Positions 9,295 to 17,414 of a DNA stretch of 64,000 bases are shown one piece after another. This stretch comes from Pseudomonas sp. B33.4 (lineage in GTDB: Bacteria > Pseudomonadota > Gammaproteobacteria > Pseudomonadales > Pseudomonadaceae). Every line of letters begins with the position of its first letter. Within the stretch, counting starts at the first letter, position 1. The stretch spans positions 2,037,001 to 2,101,000 of the forward strand of contig NZ_CP140706.1 of assembly GCF_034555375.1 (NCBI RefSeq), written 5' to 3'. The translations under genes were made by a program, and so were the position numbers. The notes under the pieces are model-generated. The model made no database searches, was not told the origin of the DNA, and saw only the letters and a list, made by a program, of their open reading frames with translations.

Positions 9295-9306
9295 ATTGTG
9301 TACAAT
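9295..9306. promoter_or_regulatory. GntR/FadR-type operator candidate
   Basis: ATTGTGTACAAT has 5-bp inverted arms (ATTGT/ACAAT) around a 2-base centre. This matches the half-site architecture used by FadR/VanR-type GntR regulators. It lies about 93 bases before the gntR start and 255 bases before the transporter start, in their shared divergent gap. It is therefore a likely site for autoregulation and transporter control. Confidence 0.5.
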
Positions 9307-9398
9307 CGCGCTGTTTTTTACGCGATACTTGCCAGCGACCTACTGTGCCGTATTACAGTCACGGTCTATTCGCCGCAGTTCTCCCGACTCGAGTGCCC

Positions 9399-10163
9399 AT
9401 GAACGAACAGTTGCAACCCCTCAAGAAACAACCGCGAGCAGGCAAAGCCGGCCGCAGCGGAACCCAGGACGATATTGTCTACGCGCATATCTTCGAGGCC
9501 ATCCTCGAACAGCGTCTGGCGCCCGGCACAAAATTGAGCGAAGAAGCGCTGGGGGAAATCTTTGGGGTCAGTCGCACCATCATTCGCCGCGCGCTGTCGC
9601 GTCTGGCCCATGAAGGCGTCGTGCTGTTGCGGCCGAACCGTGGCGCCGTGGTCGCCAGCCCGAGTGTTGAAGAAGCCCGTCAGGTGTTTCTCGCCCGTCG
9701 TCTGGTCGAACGCGCGATCACTGAGCTGGCGGTGCAACACGCCACCGCCGAGCAGATCGCCGAATTGCGGCAGATGGTCAATGACGAACGCGACAGCTTC
9801 TCCCGTGGTGATCGTGGCGCCGGTATTCGTCTGTCGGGCGAATTCCACCTGAAACTGGCGGAAGCGGCGATGAACGCACCGTTGATCAGCTTCCAGCGCA
9901 GCCTCGTGTCGCAAACGTCGCTGATCATTGCCCAGTATGAAAGCGGCAACCGCTCGCACTGCTCGTACGATGAACATACCCAGTTGATCGACGCGATCGA
10001 GAAGCGTGACGGTGAATTGGCGGTGAATCTGATGATGCACCACATGGATCACATCGACAGCAAGCTCAACCTCGACGAGGAAGGCGCGTCGGATGATCTG
10101 CATGCGGTGTTCTCGCATTTGCTGCAGACCAAGAAGCCTGGGCGCCCGAGCGCCAAGCTCTAA
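9399..10163 (+). CDS. GntR-family (FadR subfamily) transcriptional regulator
   Basis: The 254-residue protein has an N-terminal winged helix-turn-helix (about 25-85, ILEQRLAPGTKLSEEALGEI then SRTIIRRALSRLAHEGVV). An all-helical FCD ligand domain follows, with the metal-site residues typical of the subfamily in the region LSGEFHLKLAE and later DEHTQLIDAI...MMHHMDH. The start at 9399 is chosen over an upstream in-frame start that runs back through REP and promoter DNA. It is divergent from the BenE-type transporter and convergent with guaD. By gene order it corresponds to the regulator next to P. aeruginosa purine-catabolism genes, so purine-linked control is likely but not shown. Confidence 0.85.
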   Translation: MNEQLQPLKKQPRAGKAGRSGTQDDIVYAHIFEAILEQRLAPGTKLSEEALGEIFGVSRTIIRRALSRLAHEGVVLLRPNRGAVVASPSVEEARQVFLARRLVERAITELAVQHATAEQIAELRQMVNDERDSFSRGDRGAGIRLSGEFHLKLAEAAMNAPLISFQRSLVSQTSLIIAQYESGNRSHCSYDEHTQLIDAIEKRDGELAVNLMMHHMDHIDSKLNLDEEGASDDLHAVFSHLLQTKKPGRPSAKL

Positions 10164-10182
10164 GTAAGACCGAGTCGCCCCA

Positions 10183-10274
10183 ATCGCTGGCAAGCCAGCT
10201 CCCACAGGTTTCTCGGCGTATCGCAGATTTGGTAAACCCCACAAATCCCTGTGGGAGCTGGCTTGCCAGCGATA
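10183..10274. repeat. REPIN, TGTGGGAGCTGGCTTGCCAGCGAT type
   Basis: Inverted copies ATCGCTGGCAAGCCAGCTCC (10184) and its complement (ending near 10274) sit between the convergent gntR and guaD genes. The core differs from the GAGCCTGCTCG family elsewhere in the window. Confidence 0.88.
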
Positions 10275-10291
10275 GCAATCTGACAGGCAAT

Positions 10292-10330
10292 AAAAATCCC
10301 CCGGACTGAAAAGTGCCGGGGGATTTTTTT
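10292..10330. terminator. Bidirectional terminator between gntR and guaD
   Basis: A stem AATCCCCCGG/CCGGGGGATT has a short loop, an A run on the left and a T run on the right. It serves the convergent gntR and guaD operons. Confidence 0.92.
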
Positions 10331-10344
10331 GCCTTGGGAAAAAC

Positions 10345-11649
10345 TCAGCGCTGATGCACCAAAGCACCCGCCGCATACGTCTGCTGCACCGTGCGGTCAT
10401 CTCCCAGTGTCATCAACACAAACAATGTCTCGGCAATGTTGTTGGCCTGCTTCAAACGATAGCTCAGCAGCGGCGTAGCGTTGTAATCGAGCACCAGGAA
10501 GTCGGCGTCGGAACCCGGTTGCAGGTTACCGATCTTGTCTTCCAGACGCAGCGCCCGCGCGCCACCCAGCGTCGCCAGGTACAGCGACTTGAATGGGCTC
10601 AGTCGCGCACCTTGCAGTTGCATCACCTTGTACGCTTCGTTCAGCGTCTGCAGCAGCGAGAAACTGGTGCCGCCGCCGACGTCAGTGCCCAGACCGACAT
10701 TCAGCTTGTGCTTCTCGGCCATCGGCAGGTTGAACAGCCCGCTGCCGAGGAACAGGTTCGAGGTCGGGCAGAACGAGATCGCCGAGCCGGTTTCTGCCAG
10801 GCGCGCGCATTCGTCGTCGCACAGGTGCACGCCGTGAGCGAATACCGAGCGCTCGCCGAGCAGTTGGTAGTGATCGTAAACGTCGAGGTAGCCCTTGCGC
10901 TCCGGGAACAGCTCCTTGACCCACTCGATTTCCTTGAGGTTCTCGCTGATGTGGGTCTGCATGTACAGATCCGGGTATTCGGTCAGCAGTTGCCCGGCGA
11001 GGGTCAGTTGTTCCGGAGTGCTGGTCGGCGCGAAGCGCGGGGTCACTGCGTAGTGCAAACGGCCCTTGCCGTGCCAGCGCTCGATCAGCGCCTTGCTTTC
11101 GACGTAGCTGGATTCGGCGGTATCGGTCAGATAGTCCGGTGCGTTGCGGTCCATCATCACCTTGCCGGCGATCATCCGCAGGTCGAGCTGCTCGGCCTTT
11201 TCGAAGAACGAGTTCACCGACTGCGGGTGCACGCTGCCGAACACCAGCGCGGTGGTGGTGCCGTTACGTAGCAATTCCTTGATGAAGATGTCCGCGACCT
11301 CGTCGGCGTGGGCCTTGTCGCCGAACTGGCTTTCGCACGGAAAGGTATAGGTGTTGAGCCAGTCGAGCAGTTGTTCACCGTAGGCACCGACCATGCCGGT
11401 TTGCGGCAGGTGGATGTGGGTGTCGATGAAGCCCGGGGTGATCAGCGCGTCTTGGTAATGCTCGATTTCGATGTCCGCCGGCAGCGTCGGCAGCAAATCA
11501 CTGGCGTGGCCGAGGGCGCTGATCTTGCCGCCATCGACCACCAGCAGGCCATCCTCGAAATACTCGTAGGAGGCTTCGATGCCGACTTCGGCGGGGTCGG
11601 CGATGCTGTGCAGGATGGCGGCGCGGTAGGCTTTGCGAGTCAGAGGCAT
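10345..11649 (-). CDS. guaD: Guanine deaminase
   Basis: The 434-residue amidohydrolase converts guanine to xanthine, feeding the xanthine dehydrogenase encoded just upstream. Metal-ligand motifs are visible: PGFIDTHIHLPQTG (HxH), a central THISENLKEI, HGVHL, and the C-terminal GTDVGGGTS with the metal-binding aspartate. FCPTSNLFLGSG is also characteristic of guanine deaminases. The length is normal for the bacterial/eukaryotic GuaD type. The start at 11649 lies 14 bases after the xdhC stop, so the gene is the last member of the xdhABC-guaD operon. A terminator follows. Confidence 0.95.
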   Translation of the reverse strand: MPLTRKAYRAAILHSIADPAEVGIEASYEYFEDGLLVVDGGKISALGHASDLLPTLPADIEIEHYQDALITPGFIDTHIHLPQTGMVGAYGEQLLDWLNTYTFPCESQFGDKAHADEVADIFIKELLRNGTTTALVFGSVHPQSVNSFFEKAEQLDLRMIAGKVMMDRNAPDYLTDTAESSYVESKALIERWHGKGRLHYAVTPRFAPTSTPEQLTLAGQLLTEYPDLYMQTHISENLKEIEWVKELFPERKGYLDVYDHYQLLGERSVFAHGVHLCDDECARLAETGSAISFCPTSNLFLGSGLFNLPMAEKHKLNVGLGTDVGGGTSFSLLQTLNEAYKVMQLQGARLSPFKSLYLATLGGARALRLEDKIGNLQPGSDADFLVLDYNATPLLSYRLKQANNIAETLFVLMTLGDDRTVQQTYAAGALVHQR

Positions 11650-11662
11650 GAGGGTTCTCTAA

Positions 11663-12520
11663 TCAGTTTGAGGCTTTGAGTTTGGTCGCCTGACTGCGCC
11701 GCGAAACCGGCAGCAGTTTGGCAATCGGTTCGGCGCTGGCGGTCTGCTGGCCGAAGTTGGCGTTATAGGTGGCGATGATTTCGCCGGCGATGGAGATGGC
11801 AATTTCCACAGGCAGTTTGCCTTTGACTTCGCCGATGCCCATCGGGCAGCGCATGCGTTGCACGACGCCGCTGTCGAAGCCGCGATCACGCAAACGGTGT
11901 TCGAACTTGGCGCGTTTTGTCTTTGAACCAATCAGGCCGAAGTACGCGAAGTCGTTGCGCTTGAGAATCGCGGCAGTGAGTTCAAGGTCGAGCTGATGGT
12001 TGTGGGTCATGACGATGCAGTAACTGCCGGCGGGCAGCTCATCGATTTCATCCACGGGCTCTTCGGCGACGATTTTACGCACGCCGTGGGGCATCTGTTC
12101 GGGGAATTCGGCCTCGCGCGAATCGATCCAGCGCACCCGGCAGGGCAGGCTGGCGAGCAGCGGCACCAAAGCTCGGCCGACGTGACCGGCACCGAACACG
12201 GCGATTTGCGCCTGCACCTGGCCCATCGGTTCGAACAGCAATACGGTGGCGCCACCGCAGCACTGGCCCAGGCTGGCGCCGAGGCTGAAGCGCTCCAGAT
12301 GGGTGTCCTGCTTGCCGCTGGCGAGCATCTCGCGGGCGATCTGCATGGCTTTGTATTCCAGATGCCCGCCACCGATGGTGTCGAAACTCTGCTTGGCGCT
12401 GATGACCATTTTCGAGCCGGCGTTGCGTGGCGTCGAGCCGAGTTCTTCGATGATCGTCACCAGAACGCAGGGTTCGCCCTGGTTCTGCAGGTCGGCGAGG
12501 GCGTCGATCCAGTTGTACAT
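11663..12520 (-). CDS. xdhC: Xanthine dehydrogenase accessory protein XdhC
   Basis: The 285-residue protein binds and delivers sulfurated molybdenum cofactor to xanthine dehydrogenase. The N-terminal XdhC/CoxI domain begins MYNWIDALADLQNQGEPCVL with the conserved VTIIEELGSTPRNAG. The C-terminal part has a Rossmann-like segment (IAVFGAGHVGRALVPLLA) and YFGLIGSKTKRAKFEHRL. It lies between xdhB and guaD on the same strand. About 117 bases separate it from xdhB, and these contain a REP doublet. The family length is normal. Confidence 0.94.
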   Translation of the reverse strand: MYNWIDALADLQNQGEPCVLVTIIEELGSTPRNAGSKMVISAKQSFDTIGGGHLEYKAMQIAREMLASGKQDTHLERFSLGASLGQCCGGATVLLFEPMGQVQAQIAVFGAGHVGRALVPLLASLPCRVRWIDSREAEFPEQMPHGVRKIVAEEPVDEIDELPAGSYCIVMTHNHQLDLELTAAILKRNDFAYFGLIGSKTKRAKFEHRLRDRGFDSGVVQRMRCPMGIGEVKGKLPVEIAISIAGEIIATYNANFGQQTASAEPIAKLLPVSRRSQATKLKASN

Positions 12521-12556
12521 AGTTCACCCCTACAACATCGTTGTCTGTTCGGGCCT

Positions 12557-12623
12557 CATCGCGAGCAGGCTCACTCCTACATTTGGAATGCGTTCTCCTG
12601 TAGGAGTGAGCCTGCTCGCGATG
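12557..12623. repeat. REPIN, GTAGGAGTGAGCCTGCTCGCGA type, inside the xdh operon
   Basis: Inverted REP copies 12557-12580 and 12600-12623 with a short spacer lie between xdhB and xdhC. Inside an operon such a hairpin can protect or attenuate the message. Confidence 0.88.
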
Positions 12624-12637
12624 GCCGCGCCTCGGTC

Positions 12638-15037
12638 CTAGAGCGGAGCCAACTCGGTTTCAGCTGCAACCGCTTTCACGGTCTTGAGCTGACGCATCTG
12701 CTCACAGCCCCACAACACCCGCTCCGGCGTCGCCGGCGCATCGATCTGCGGCTGATGCTTGTAGTCACCCAGGCTCGCCACCGCATCCTTGATTGCACAC
12801 CACGACGCAATCCCGAGCATGAACGGCGGCTCACCGACAGCCTTGGAATGGAACACCGTGTCTTCCGGGTTCTTGCGGTTTTCCACCAGCTTGACCCGCA
12901 GGTCGAGCGGCATGTCCGCCACGGCCGGGATCTTGTAGCTCGCCGGGCCGTTGGTCATCAGCTTGCCTTTGTTGTTCCAGACCAGCTCTTCCATGGTCAG
13001 CCAGCCCATGCCCTGAATGAAACCACCCTCGACCTGACCGATGTCGATGGACGGGTTCAGCGAGGCGCCGACGTCGTGAAGGATGTCGGTGCGCAGCATT
13101 TTGTATTCGCCGGTCATGGTGTCGACGATCACTTCGCAGCACGCCGCGCCGAAGGCGAAGTAGTAGAACGGACGGCCACGCGCCTGGCTGCGGTCGTAGT
13201 AGATTTTCGGGGTCTTGTAGAAGCCGGTGCTCGACAGCGACACCTGATTGAAATACGCCTGCTGGATCAGCGCTTCGAAGGTCAGGATATGGTCGCGAAC
13301 ACGCACGTGACCGTTGTGGAATTCGACGTCTTCTTCAGTGACTTTGAAGTGACGCGCAGCGAATTCGACCAGACGTTTCTTGATGATTTCCGCCGCGTTC
13401 TGCGCCGCTTTACCGTTCAGGTCAGCACCGCTGGACGCTGCGGTCGGCGAGGTGTTTGGCACCTTGTCGGTGTTGGTTGCGGTGATCTGCACGCGGTCCA
13501 TTTCAACTTGGAACACTTCAGCCACAACCTGCGCGACTTTGGTGTTCAGGCCCTGTCCCATTTCCGTGCCGCCATGGTTCAGGTGGATGCTGCCGTCGGT
13601 GTAGATGTGGATCAGCGCGCCGGCCTGGTTCAAGAAGCTCGCGGTGAAGGAAATGCCGAATTTCACCGGGGTCAGCGCCAGACCTTTTTTCAGGATCGGG
13701 CTGTTGGCGTTGTAGCGACGAATCGCTTCACGGCGTTCGTGATACTGGCTGCTTTCTTCCAGTTCAGCGGTCATTTCCTCGAGCATGTTGTGCTCGACAG
13801 TCTGGTAGTAGTGGGTGACGTTGCGTTCGGTCTTGCCGTAATAGTTGGCCTTGCGCACAGCAAGAGGATCGAGTTGCAGGTGACGGGCAATCGCGTCCAT
13901 CACTTCTTCGATCGCGACCATGCCTTGCGGGCCACCGAAACCCCGGTAAGCGGTGTTCGACGCGGTGTTGGTCTTGCAGCGGTGACCATTGATGGTCGCA
14001 TCGCCCAGGTAGTACGAGTTGTCCGAGTGGAACATCGCCCGGTCAACGATCGACGCGGACAGGTCCGGCGAGCAGCCGCAGTTGCCGGCCAGATCCATGT
14101 TGATCCCGTGCAGGCGCCCGGTGCTGTCGAAGCCGACGTCGTACTCGACGTAGAACGGGTGACGCTTGCCGGTCATCAGCATGTCTTCGACGCGCGGCAG
14201 GCGCATCTTGGTCGGCTGGCCGGTGAGGTGCGCGACTACCGCGCACAAGCACGCCGGGCTCGCGGCTTGAGTTTCCTTGCCGCCGAAACCACCGCCCATG
14301 CGGCGCATGTCGACGACGATTTTGTTCATCGACACGTCGAGCACTTCGGCGACCAGTTTCTGCACTTCGGTCGGGTTCTGCGTCGAGCAGTAGACGATCA
14401 TGCCGCCGTCTTCAGTCGGCATCACCGAGGAGATTTGTGTCTCCAGATAGAAGTGTTCCTGACCGCCAATGTGCAGCGTGCCTTGAATGCGGTGTTCAGC
14501 GGTCGCCAGTGCAGAGACTGAATCGCCGCGCTGATGGGTGTGGCTGTCGAGCACGAAGTGGCGTTTGCGCAGGGCTTCGACCACGTCCAGCACCGGCTCA
14601 AGGTCTTCATATTCGATGATCGCGGCCATGGCGGCTTTGCGCGCGGTTTCCAGATCTTTCGCCGCGACGGCGAGCACCGGTTGACCGACGAATTGTACGT
14701 CATCGATGGCCAGCAGCGGATCGCCCGGCATCAACGGGCCGATGTCTTTCAGGCCCGGCACGTCTTCGTGGGTGATGGCGATGCGCACGCCTTCGAAGGC
14801 GTAGCACGGCGAAGTGTCGATGCTGATGATTTTCGCGTGGGCGCGGTCCGACATGCGTGCATACAGGTGCAACTGGTTGGGAAATTCCAGACGATCATCG
14901 ATGTACTGCGCTTCACCGGACACGTGCTTGGCGGCGCTGTCGTGTTTGACGCTGCGGCCGACGCCGGAGGTCAAGTCCTGGGCGAACAATTCAGCCAGTT
15001 CAGCTTGAGTTTTCTCTACGCCGTGATGGTTAGACAT
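12638..15037 (-). CDS. xdhB: Xanthine dehydrogenase, molybdopterin-binding large subunit
   Basis: The 799-residue subunit oxidises hypoxanthine and xanthine to urate at the Mo centre. It carries the GGGFGGKET loop that contacts the cofactor, the segment RGFGGPQGM, and the C-terminal VGEPPFMLGIA containing the catalytic glutamate. All are in the right order for the bacterial XdhB. The length is typical. Its start overlaps the xdhA stop by 8 bases, showing tight translational coupling. Neighbours are xdhA upstream and xdhC then guaD downstream. Confidence 0.96.
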   Translation of the reverse strand: MSNHHGVEKTQAELAELFAQDLTSGVGRSVKHDSAAKHVSGEAQYIDDRLEFPNQLHLYARMSDRAHAKIISIDTSPCYAFEGVRIAITHEDVPGLKDIGPLMPGDPLLAIDDVQFVGQPVLAVAAKDLETARKAAMAAIIEYEDLEPVLDVVEALRKRHFVLDSHTHQRGDSVSALATAEHRIQGTLHIGGQEHFYLETQISSVMPTEDGGMIVYCSTQNPTEVQKLVAEVLDVSMNKIVVDMRRMGGGFGGKETQAASPACLCAVVAHLTGQPTKMRLPRVEDMLMTGKRHPFYVEYDVGFDSTGRLHGINMDLAGNCGCSPDLSASIVDRAMFHSDNSYYLGDATINGHRCKTNTASNTAYRGFGGPQGMVAIEEVMDAIARHLQLDPLAVRKANYYGKTERNVTHYYQTVEHNMLEEMTAELEESSQYHERREAIRRYNANSPILKKGLALTPVKFGISFTASFLNQAGALIHIYTDGSIHLNHGGTEMGQGLNTKVAQVVAEVFQVEMDRVQITATNTDKVPNTSPTAASSGADLNGKAAQNAAEIIKKRLVEFAARHFKVTEEDVEFHNGHVRVRDHILTFEALIQQAYFNQVSLSSTGFYKTPKIYYDRSQARGRPFYYFAFGAACCEVIVDTMTGEYKMLRTDILHDVGASLNPSIDIGQVEGGFIQGMGWLTMEELVWNNKGKLMTNGPASYKIPAVADMPLDLRVKLVENRKNPEDTVFHSKAVGEPPFMLGIASWCAIKDAVASLGDYKHQPQIDAPATPERVLWGCEQMRQLKTVKAVAAETELAPL

Positions 15038-16484
15038 AAGCGGTCACCCGAGTCTCGATGTGCGGTGTTTGCAGTTCGATGAAGTATTTGCGCAGCAGGT
15101 TTTGCGCGCTGAGCAGGCGATATTCCTTGCTGGCGCGGAAGTCCGAGAGCGGCGTGAAGTCTTCGGCGAGTGCGGCGCAAGCGCGTTCGACCACGGTGTT
15201 GTTGAACGGCGCACCGATCAGCGCAGCCTCGCAGTGGGCGGCGCGTTTCGGGATCGCGGCCATGCCGCCAAACGCCATGCGCGCATCGGTGATCACACCG
15301 TTTTCCACTCGCAGATTGAAGGCGGCGCAGACGGCGGAGATGTCGTCGTCCAGACGCTTGGAGACTTTGTAGGCGCGGAACAACTGCTCGGCGCTGGCAC
15401 GCGGGACGATGATCTTCTCGATGAACTCACTTTCCTGACGGGCAGTGACTTTGTAATCGATGAAGTAATCGTCGAGGTTCAGGGTGCGGCGGGTTTCGCC
15501 TTTGCACAGCACAACCTGTGCGCCGAGGGCGATCAGCAGCGGTGGCGAGTCACCGATCGGCGAGGCGTTGCCGATGTTGCCGCCGAGGGTGCCCTGGTTG
15601 CGGATTTGCAGCGAGGCGAAGCGGTGCAGCAGTTCGCCGAAGTCCGGGTACTCGGCGTTCAACGCTTCGTAGCAGTCGGAGAGGGCAGTGGCGGCACCGA
15701 TTTCGATGCGATCATCGAAGGTTTCGATGCGCTTCATTTCCGCAACGTTACCGACGTAGATCATCACCGGCAGGGTGCGGTGGAACTGGGTGACTTCCAG
15801 TGCCAGGTCAGTACCGCCAGCGAGAAGCCGTGCTTGTGGATAAGCGTCATAAAGATCGGCCAGATCAGCGACGGTCAGCGGTACCAGACAGCGCTTGTCG
15901 CCGCTGTTCAGTTCGCCGATATCGGTCGGGGCGATGGCTTTGAGGCGCGCGATGGTGTCCGCTTCGCGGGCATCGAACTGATCCGGTTGCTTGCCGCAGC
16001 AGGATTGCTCGGCAGCCGCCAGAATAGGGCGGTAGCCGGTGCATCGGCAGAGGTTGCCGGCCAGCGCTTCGTGGGCCTTGGCCTGATCCGGTGCATCGCT
16101 GTTCTTTTGCAGGGCGAACAGCGACATGACGAAACCGGGGGTGCAGAAACCGCACTGCGAGCCATGGCACTCGACCATGGCTTTCTGCACGCTGTGCAGT
16201 TCGCCTTGGTGTTTGAGGTCTTCGACGCTGATCAGTTGTTTGCCGTGCAGCGACGAGACAAAGGTCAGGCACGAATTGAGGCTGCGATAGCGAATGTGTT
16301 CGCGGCCGGCGTCATCCGTTTGCAACTCGCCGACCACCACGGTGCAGGCGCCGCAGTCACCGCTGGCGCAACCTTCTTTGGTGCCGGACTTGCCCACGTG
16401 TTCACGCAGGTAATTGAGCACAGTCAGATTCGGGTCCAGGGCGTGCTCGCTACGGAGTTCCTGGTTAAGTAAAAACTGGATCAC
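15030..16484 (-). CDS. xdhA: Xanthine dehydrogenase small subunit (2Fe-2S and FAD)
   Basis: The 484-residue subunit carries electrons from the Mo site to NAD. It has a ferredoxin-like 2Fe-2S domain (Cys39, Cys44, Cys47 in CASGDCGAC, and Cys72). A helical 2Fe-2S domain follows (CGFCTPGFVMS, then CRCTGYRPI). After a linker comes the FAD domain with LLAGGTDLALEV and TLGGNIGNASPIGD. It is first in the xdhABC-guaD operon. The intergenic region upstream holds two tandem dyads likely to be operator sites. Confidence 0.96.
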   Translation of the reverse strand: MIQFLLNQELRSEHALDPNLTVLNYLREHVGKSGTKEGCASGDCGACTVVVGELQTDDAGREHIRYRSLNSCLTFVSSLHGKQLISVEDLKHQGELHSVQKAMVECHGSQCGFCTPGFVMSLFALQKNSDAPDQAKAHEALAGNLCRCTGYRPILAAAEQSCCGKQPDQFDAREADTIARLKAIAPTDIGELNSGDKRCLVPLTVADLADLYDAYPQARLLAGGTDLALEVTQFHRTLPVMIYVGNVAEMKRIETFDDRIEIGAATALSDCYEALNAEYPDFGELLHRFASLQIRNQGTLGGNIGNASPIGDSPPLLIALGAQVVLCKGETRRTLNLDDYFIDYKVTARQESEFIEKIIVPRASAEQLFRAYKVSKRLDDDISAVCAAFNLRVENGVITDARMAFGGMAAIPKRAAHCEAALIGAPFNNTVVERACAALAEDFTPLSDFRASKEYRLLSAQNLLRKYFIELQTPHIETRVTAYV

Positions 16485-16542
16485 GGAAGGCCTCGCAGAC
16501 TCATTATTGTTGTTAACCGACTTGAGCCGAATTTAGCAGGTC

Positions 16543-16579
16543 TGACTTTTCGGTCAATGGTTTTCTGACTTAAAGGTCA
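16543..16579. promoter_or_regulatory. Tandem dyad operators upstream of xdhA
   Basis: Two near-identical dyads occur 23 bases apart: TGACTTTTCGGTCA (16543-16556) and TGACTTAAAGGTCA (16566-16579). Each has TGAC/GTCA arms around six bases. They lie 59-95 bases before the xdhA start and about 175 bases before the divergent gntR start. The adjacent GntR protein is the obvious candidate ligand. This is inferred from position and symmetry only. Confidence 0.55.
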
Positions 16580-16752
16580 GGAAAAAGCATTTCGTCGATC
16601 AACAACGTGTCTATTCAGTATTGACCCTCAATGGATCTCCTGCTTTTTTGCGGGAATCGTGCCAAAAACCGCTGAGTGGGCACTCCGCCATGACCGTGCA
16701 TTTGCGCTACACTGCGCCGCTTGTGCAGATCGATAGAGTTTGAAGGACAACC

Positions 16753-17412
16753 ATGACGTTCAAGGCGCCGGACAGCCTCGCCGAGCAAATTGCTCACCAC
16801 CTCGCCGAACGCATCATTCGTGGCGAAATGAAGCCGGGAGAGCGCATCCAGGAACAGAAGGTCACGCTGGCACTGAATGTCAGCCGCGGCTCGGTCCGCG
16901 AAGCCCTGCTGATCCTCGAACGCCGTCACCTGATCGCGATCCTGCCGCGTCGTGGCGCGCACGTCACCGAGCTGACGCCGCACAAGGTGCAGAGCCTGTG
17001 CACGCTGATGAGCGAGCTGTACATCCTGCTCGGCAATTCGGTGGCCAATGGCTGGCAAGTGCAGTCGGACATGGCGCCGTTCGTGCAGATCCAGCAACGC
17101 CTGACCGCCAGCTTCGAGCGTCAGGACATCCGCAGCTTTGTCGATGACAGCTTCGCGGTGATGCGCGCCGCTTATCCGTTCGCCAACAATCCGTACCTGC
17201 AAGAAACCGTCGAGAACCTGCAGCCGGCCATGAGCCGCGCCTACTTTCTCGCCCTCGAACAGCGCAAGGCTTCAATGAGCGAGTTCCTCGAACTGTTCGA
17301 ACGCCTGCTGGCCGCCGTGCTCGCCCGTGATTTGCCGCAGATCCGCATCGTGCTGACGGCTTACGCCCAGCGCAGCTGCGATCTGGTGGTCTCCGCCCTG
17401 ACGGTTGCCTAA
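16753..17412 (+). CDS. GntR-family regulator divergent from xdhA
   Basis: The 219-residue protein has an N-terminal winged HTH (about 8-72; LAERIIRGEMKPGERIQEQK, then SRGSVREALLILERRHLI) and an FCD-type helical ligand domain. Its divergent placement next to xdhABC-guaD, with tandem dyads in between, suggests it controls purine degradation. The equivalent gene sits here in P. aeruginosa by my recollection of gene order. The ATG at 16753 follows AAGGACAACC. Its stop is two bases before the smc start, so smc may be co-transcribed. It differs in sequence from the other GntR protein at 9399. Confidence 0.87.
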   Translation: MTFKAPDSLAEQIAHHLAERIIRGEMKPGERIQEQKVTLALNVSRGSVREALLILERRHLIAILPRRGAHVTELTPHKVQSLCTLMSELYILLGNSVANGWQVQSDMAPFVQIQQRLTASFERQDIRSFVDDSFAVMRAAYPFANNPYLQETVENLQPAMSRAYFLALEQRKASMSEFLELFERLLAAVLARDLPQIRIVLTAYAQRSCDLVVSALTVA

Positions 17413-17414
17413 GC

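Noticed and set aside
11996..14521. 841-residue open frame antisense to xdhC and xdhB
   Set aside because: It spans the gap between two genes and a REPIN, with His/Val-rich shadow composition; the minus strand has clear enzyme motifs.
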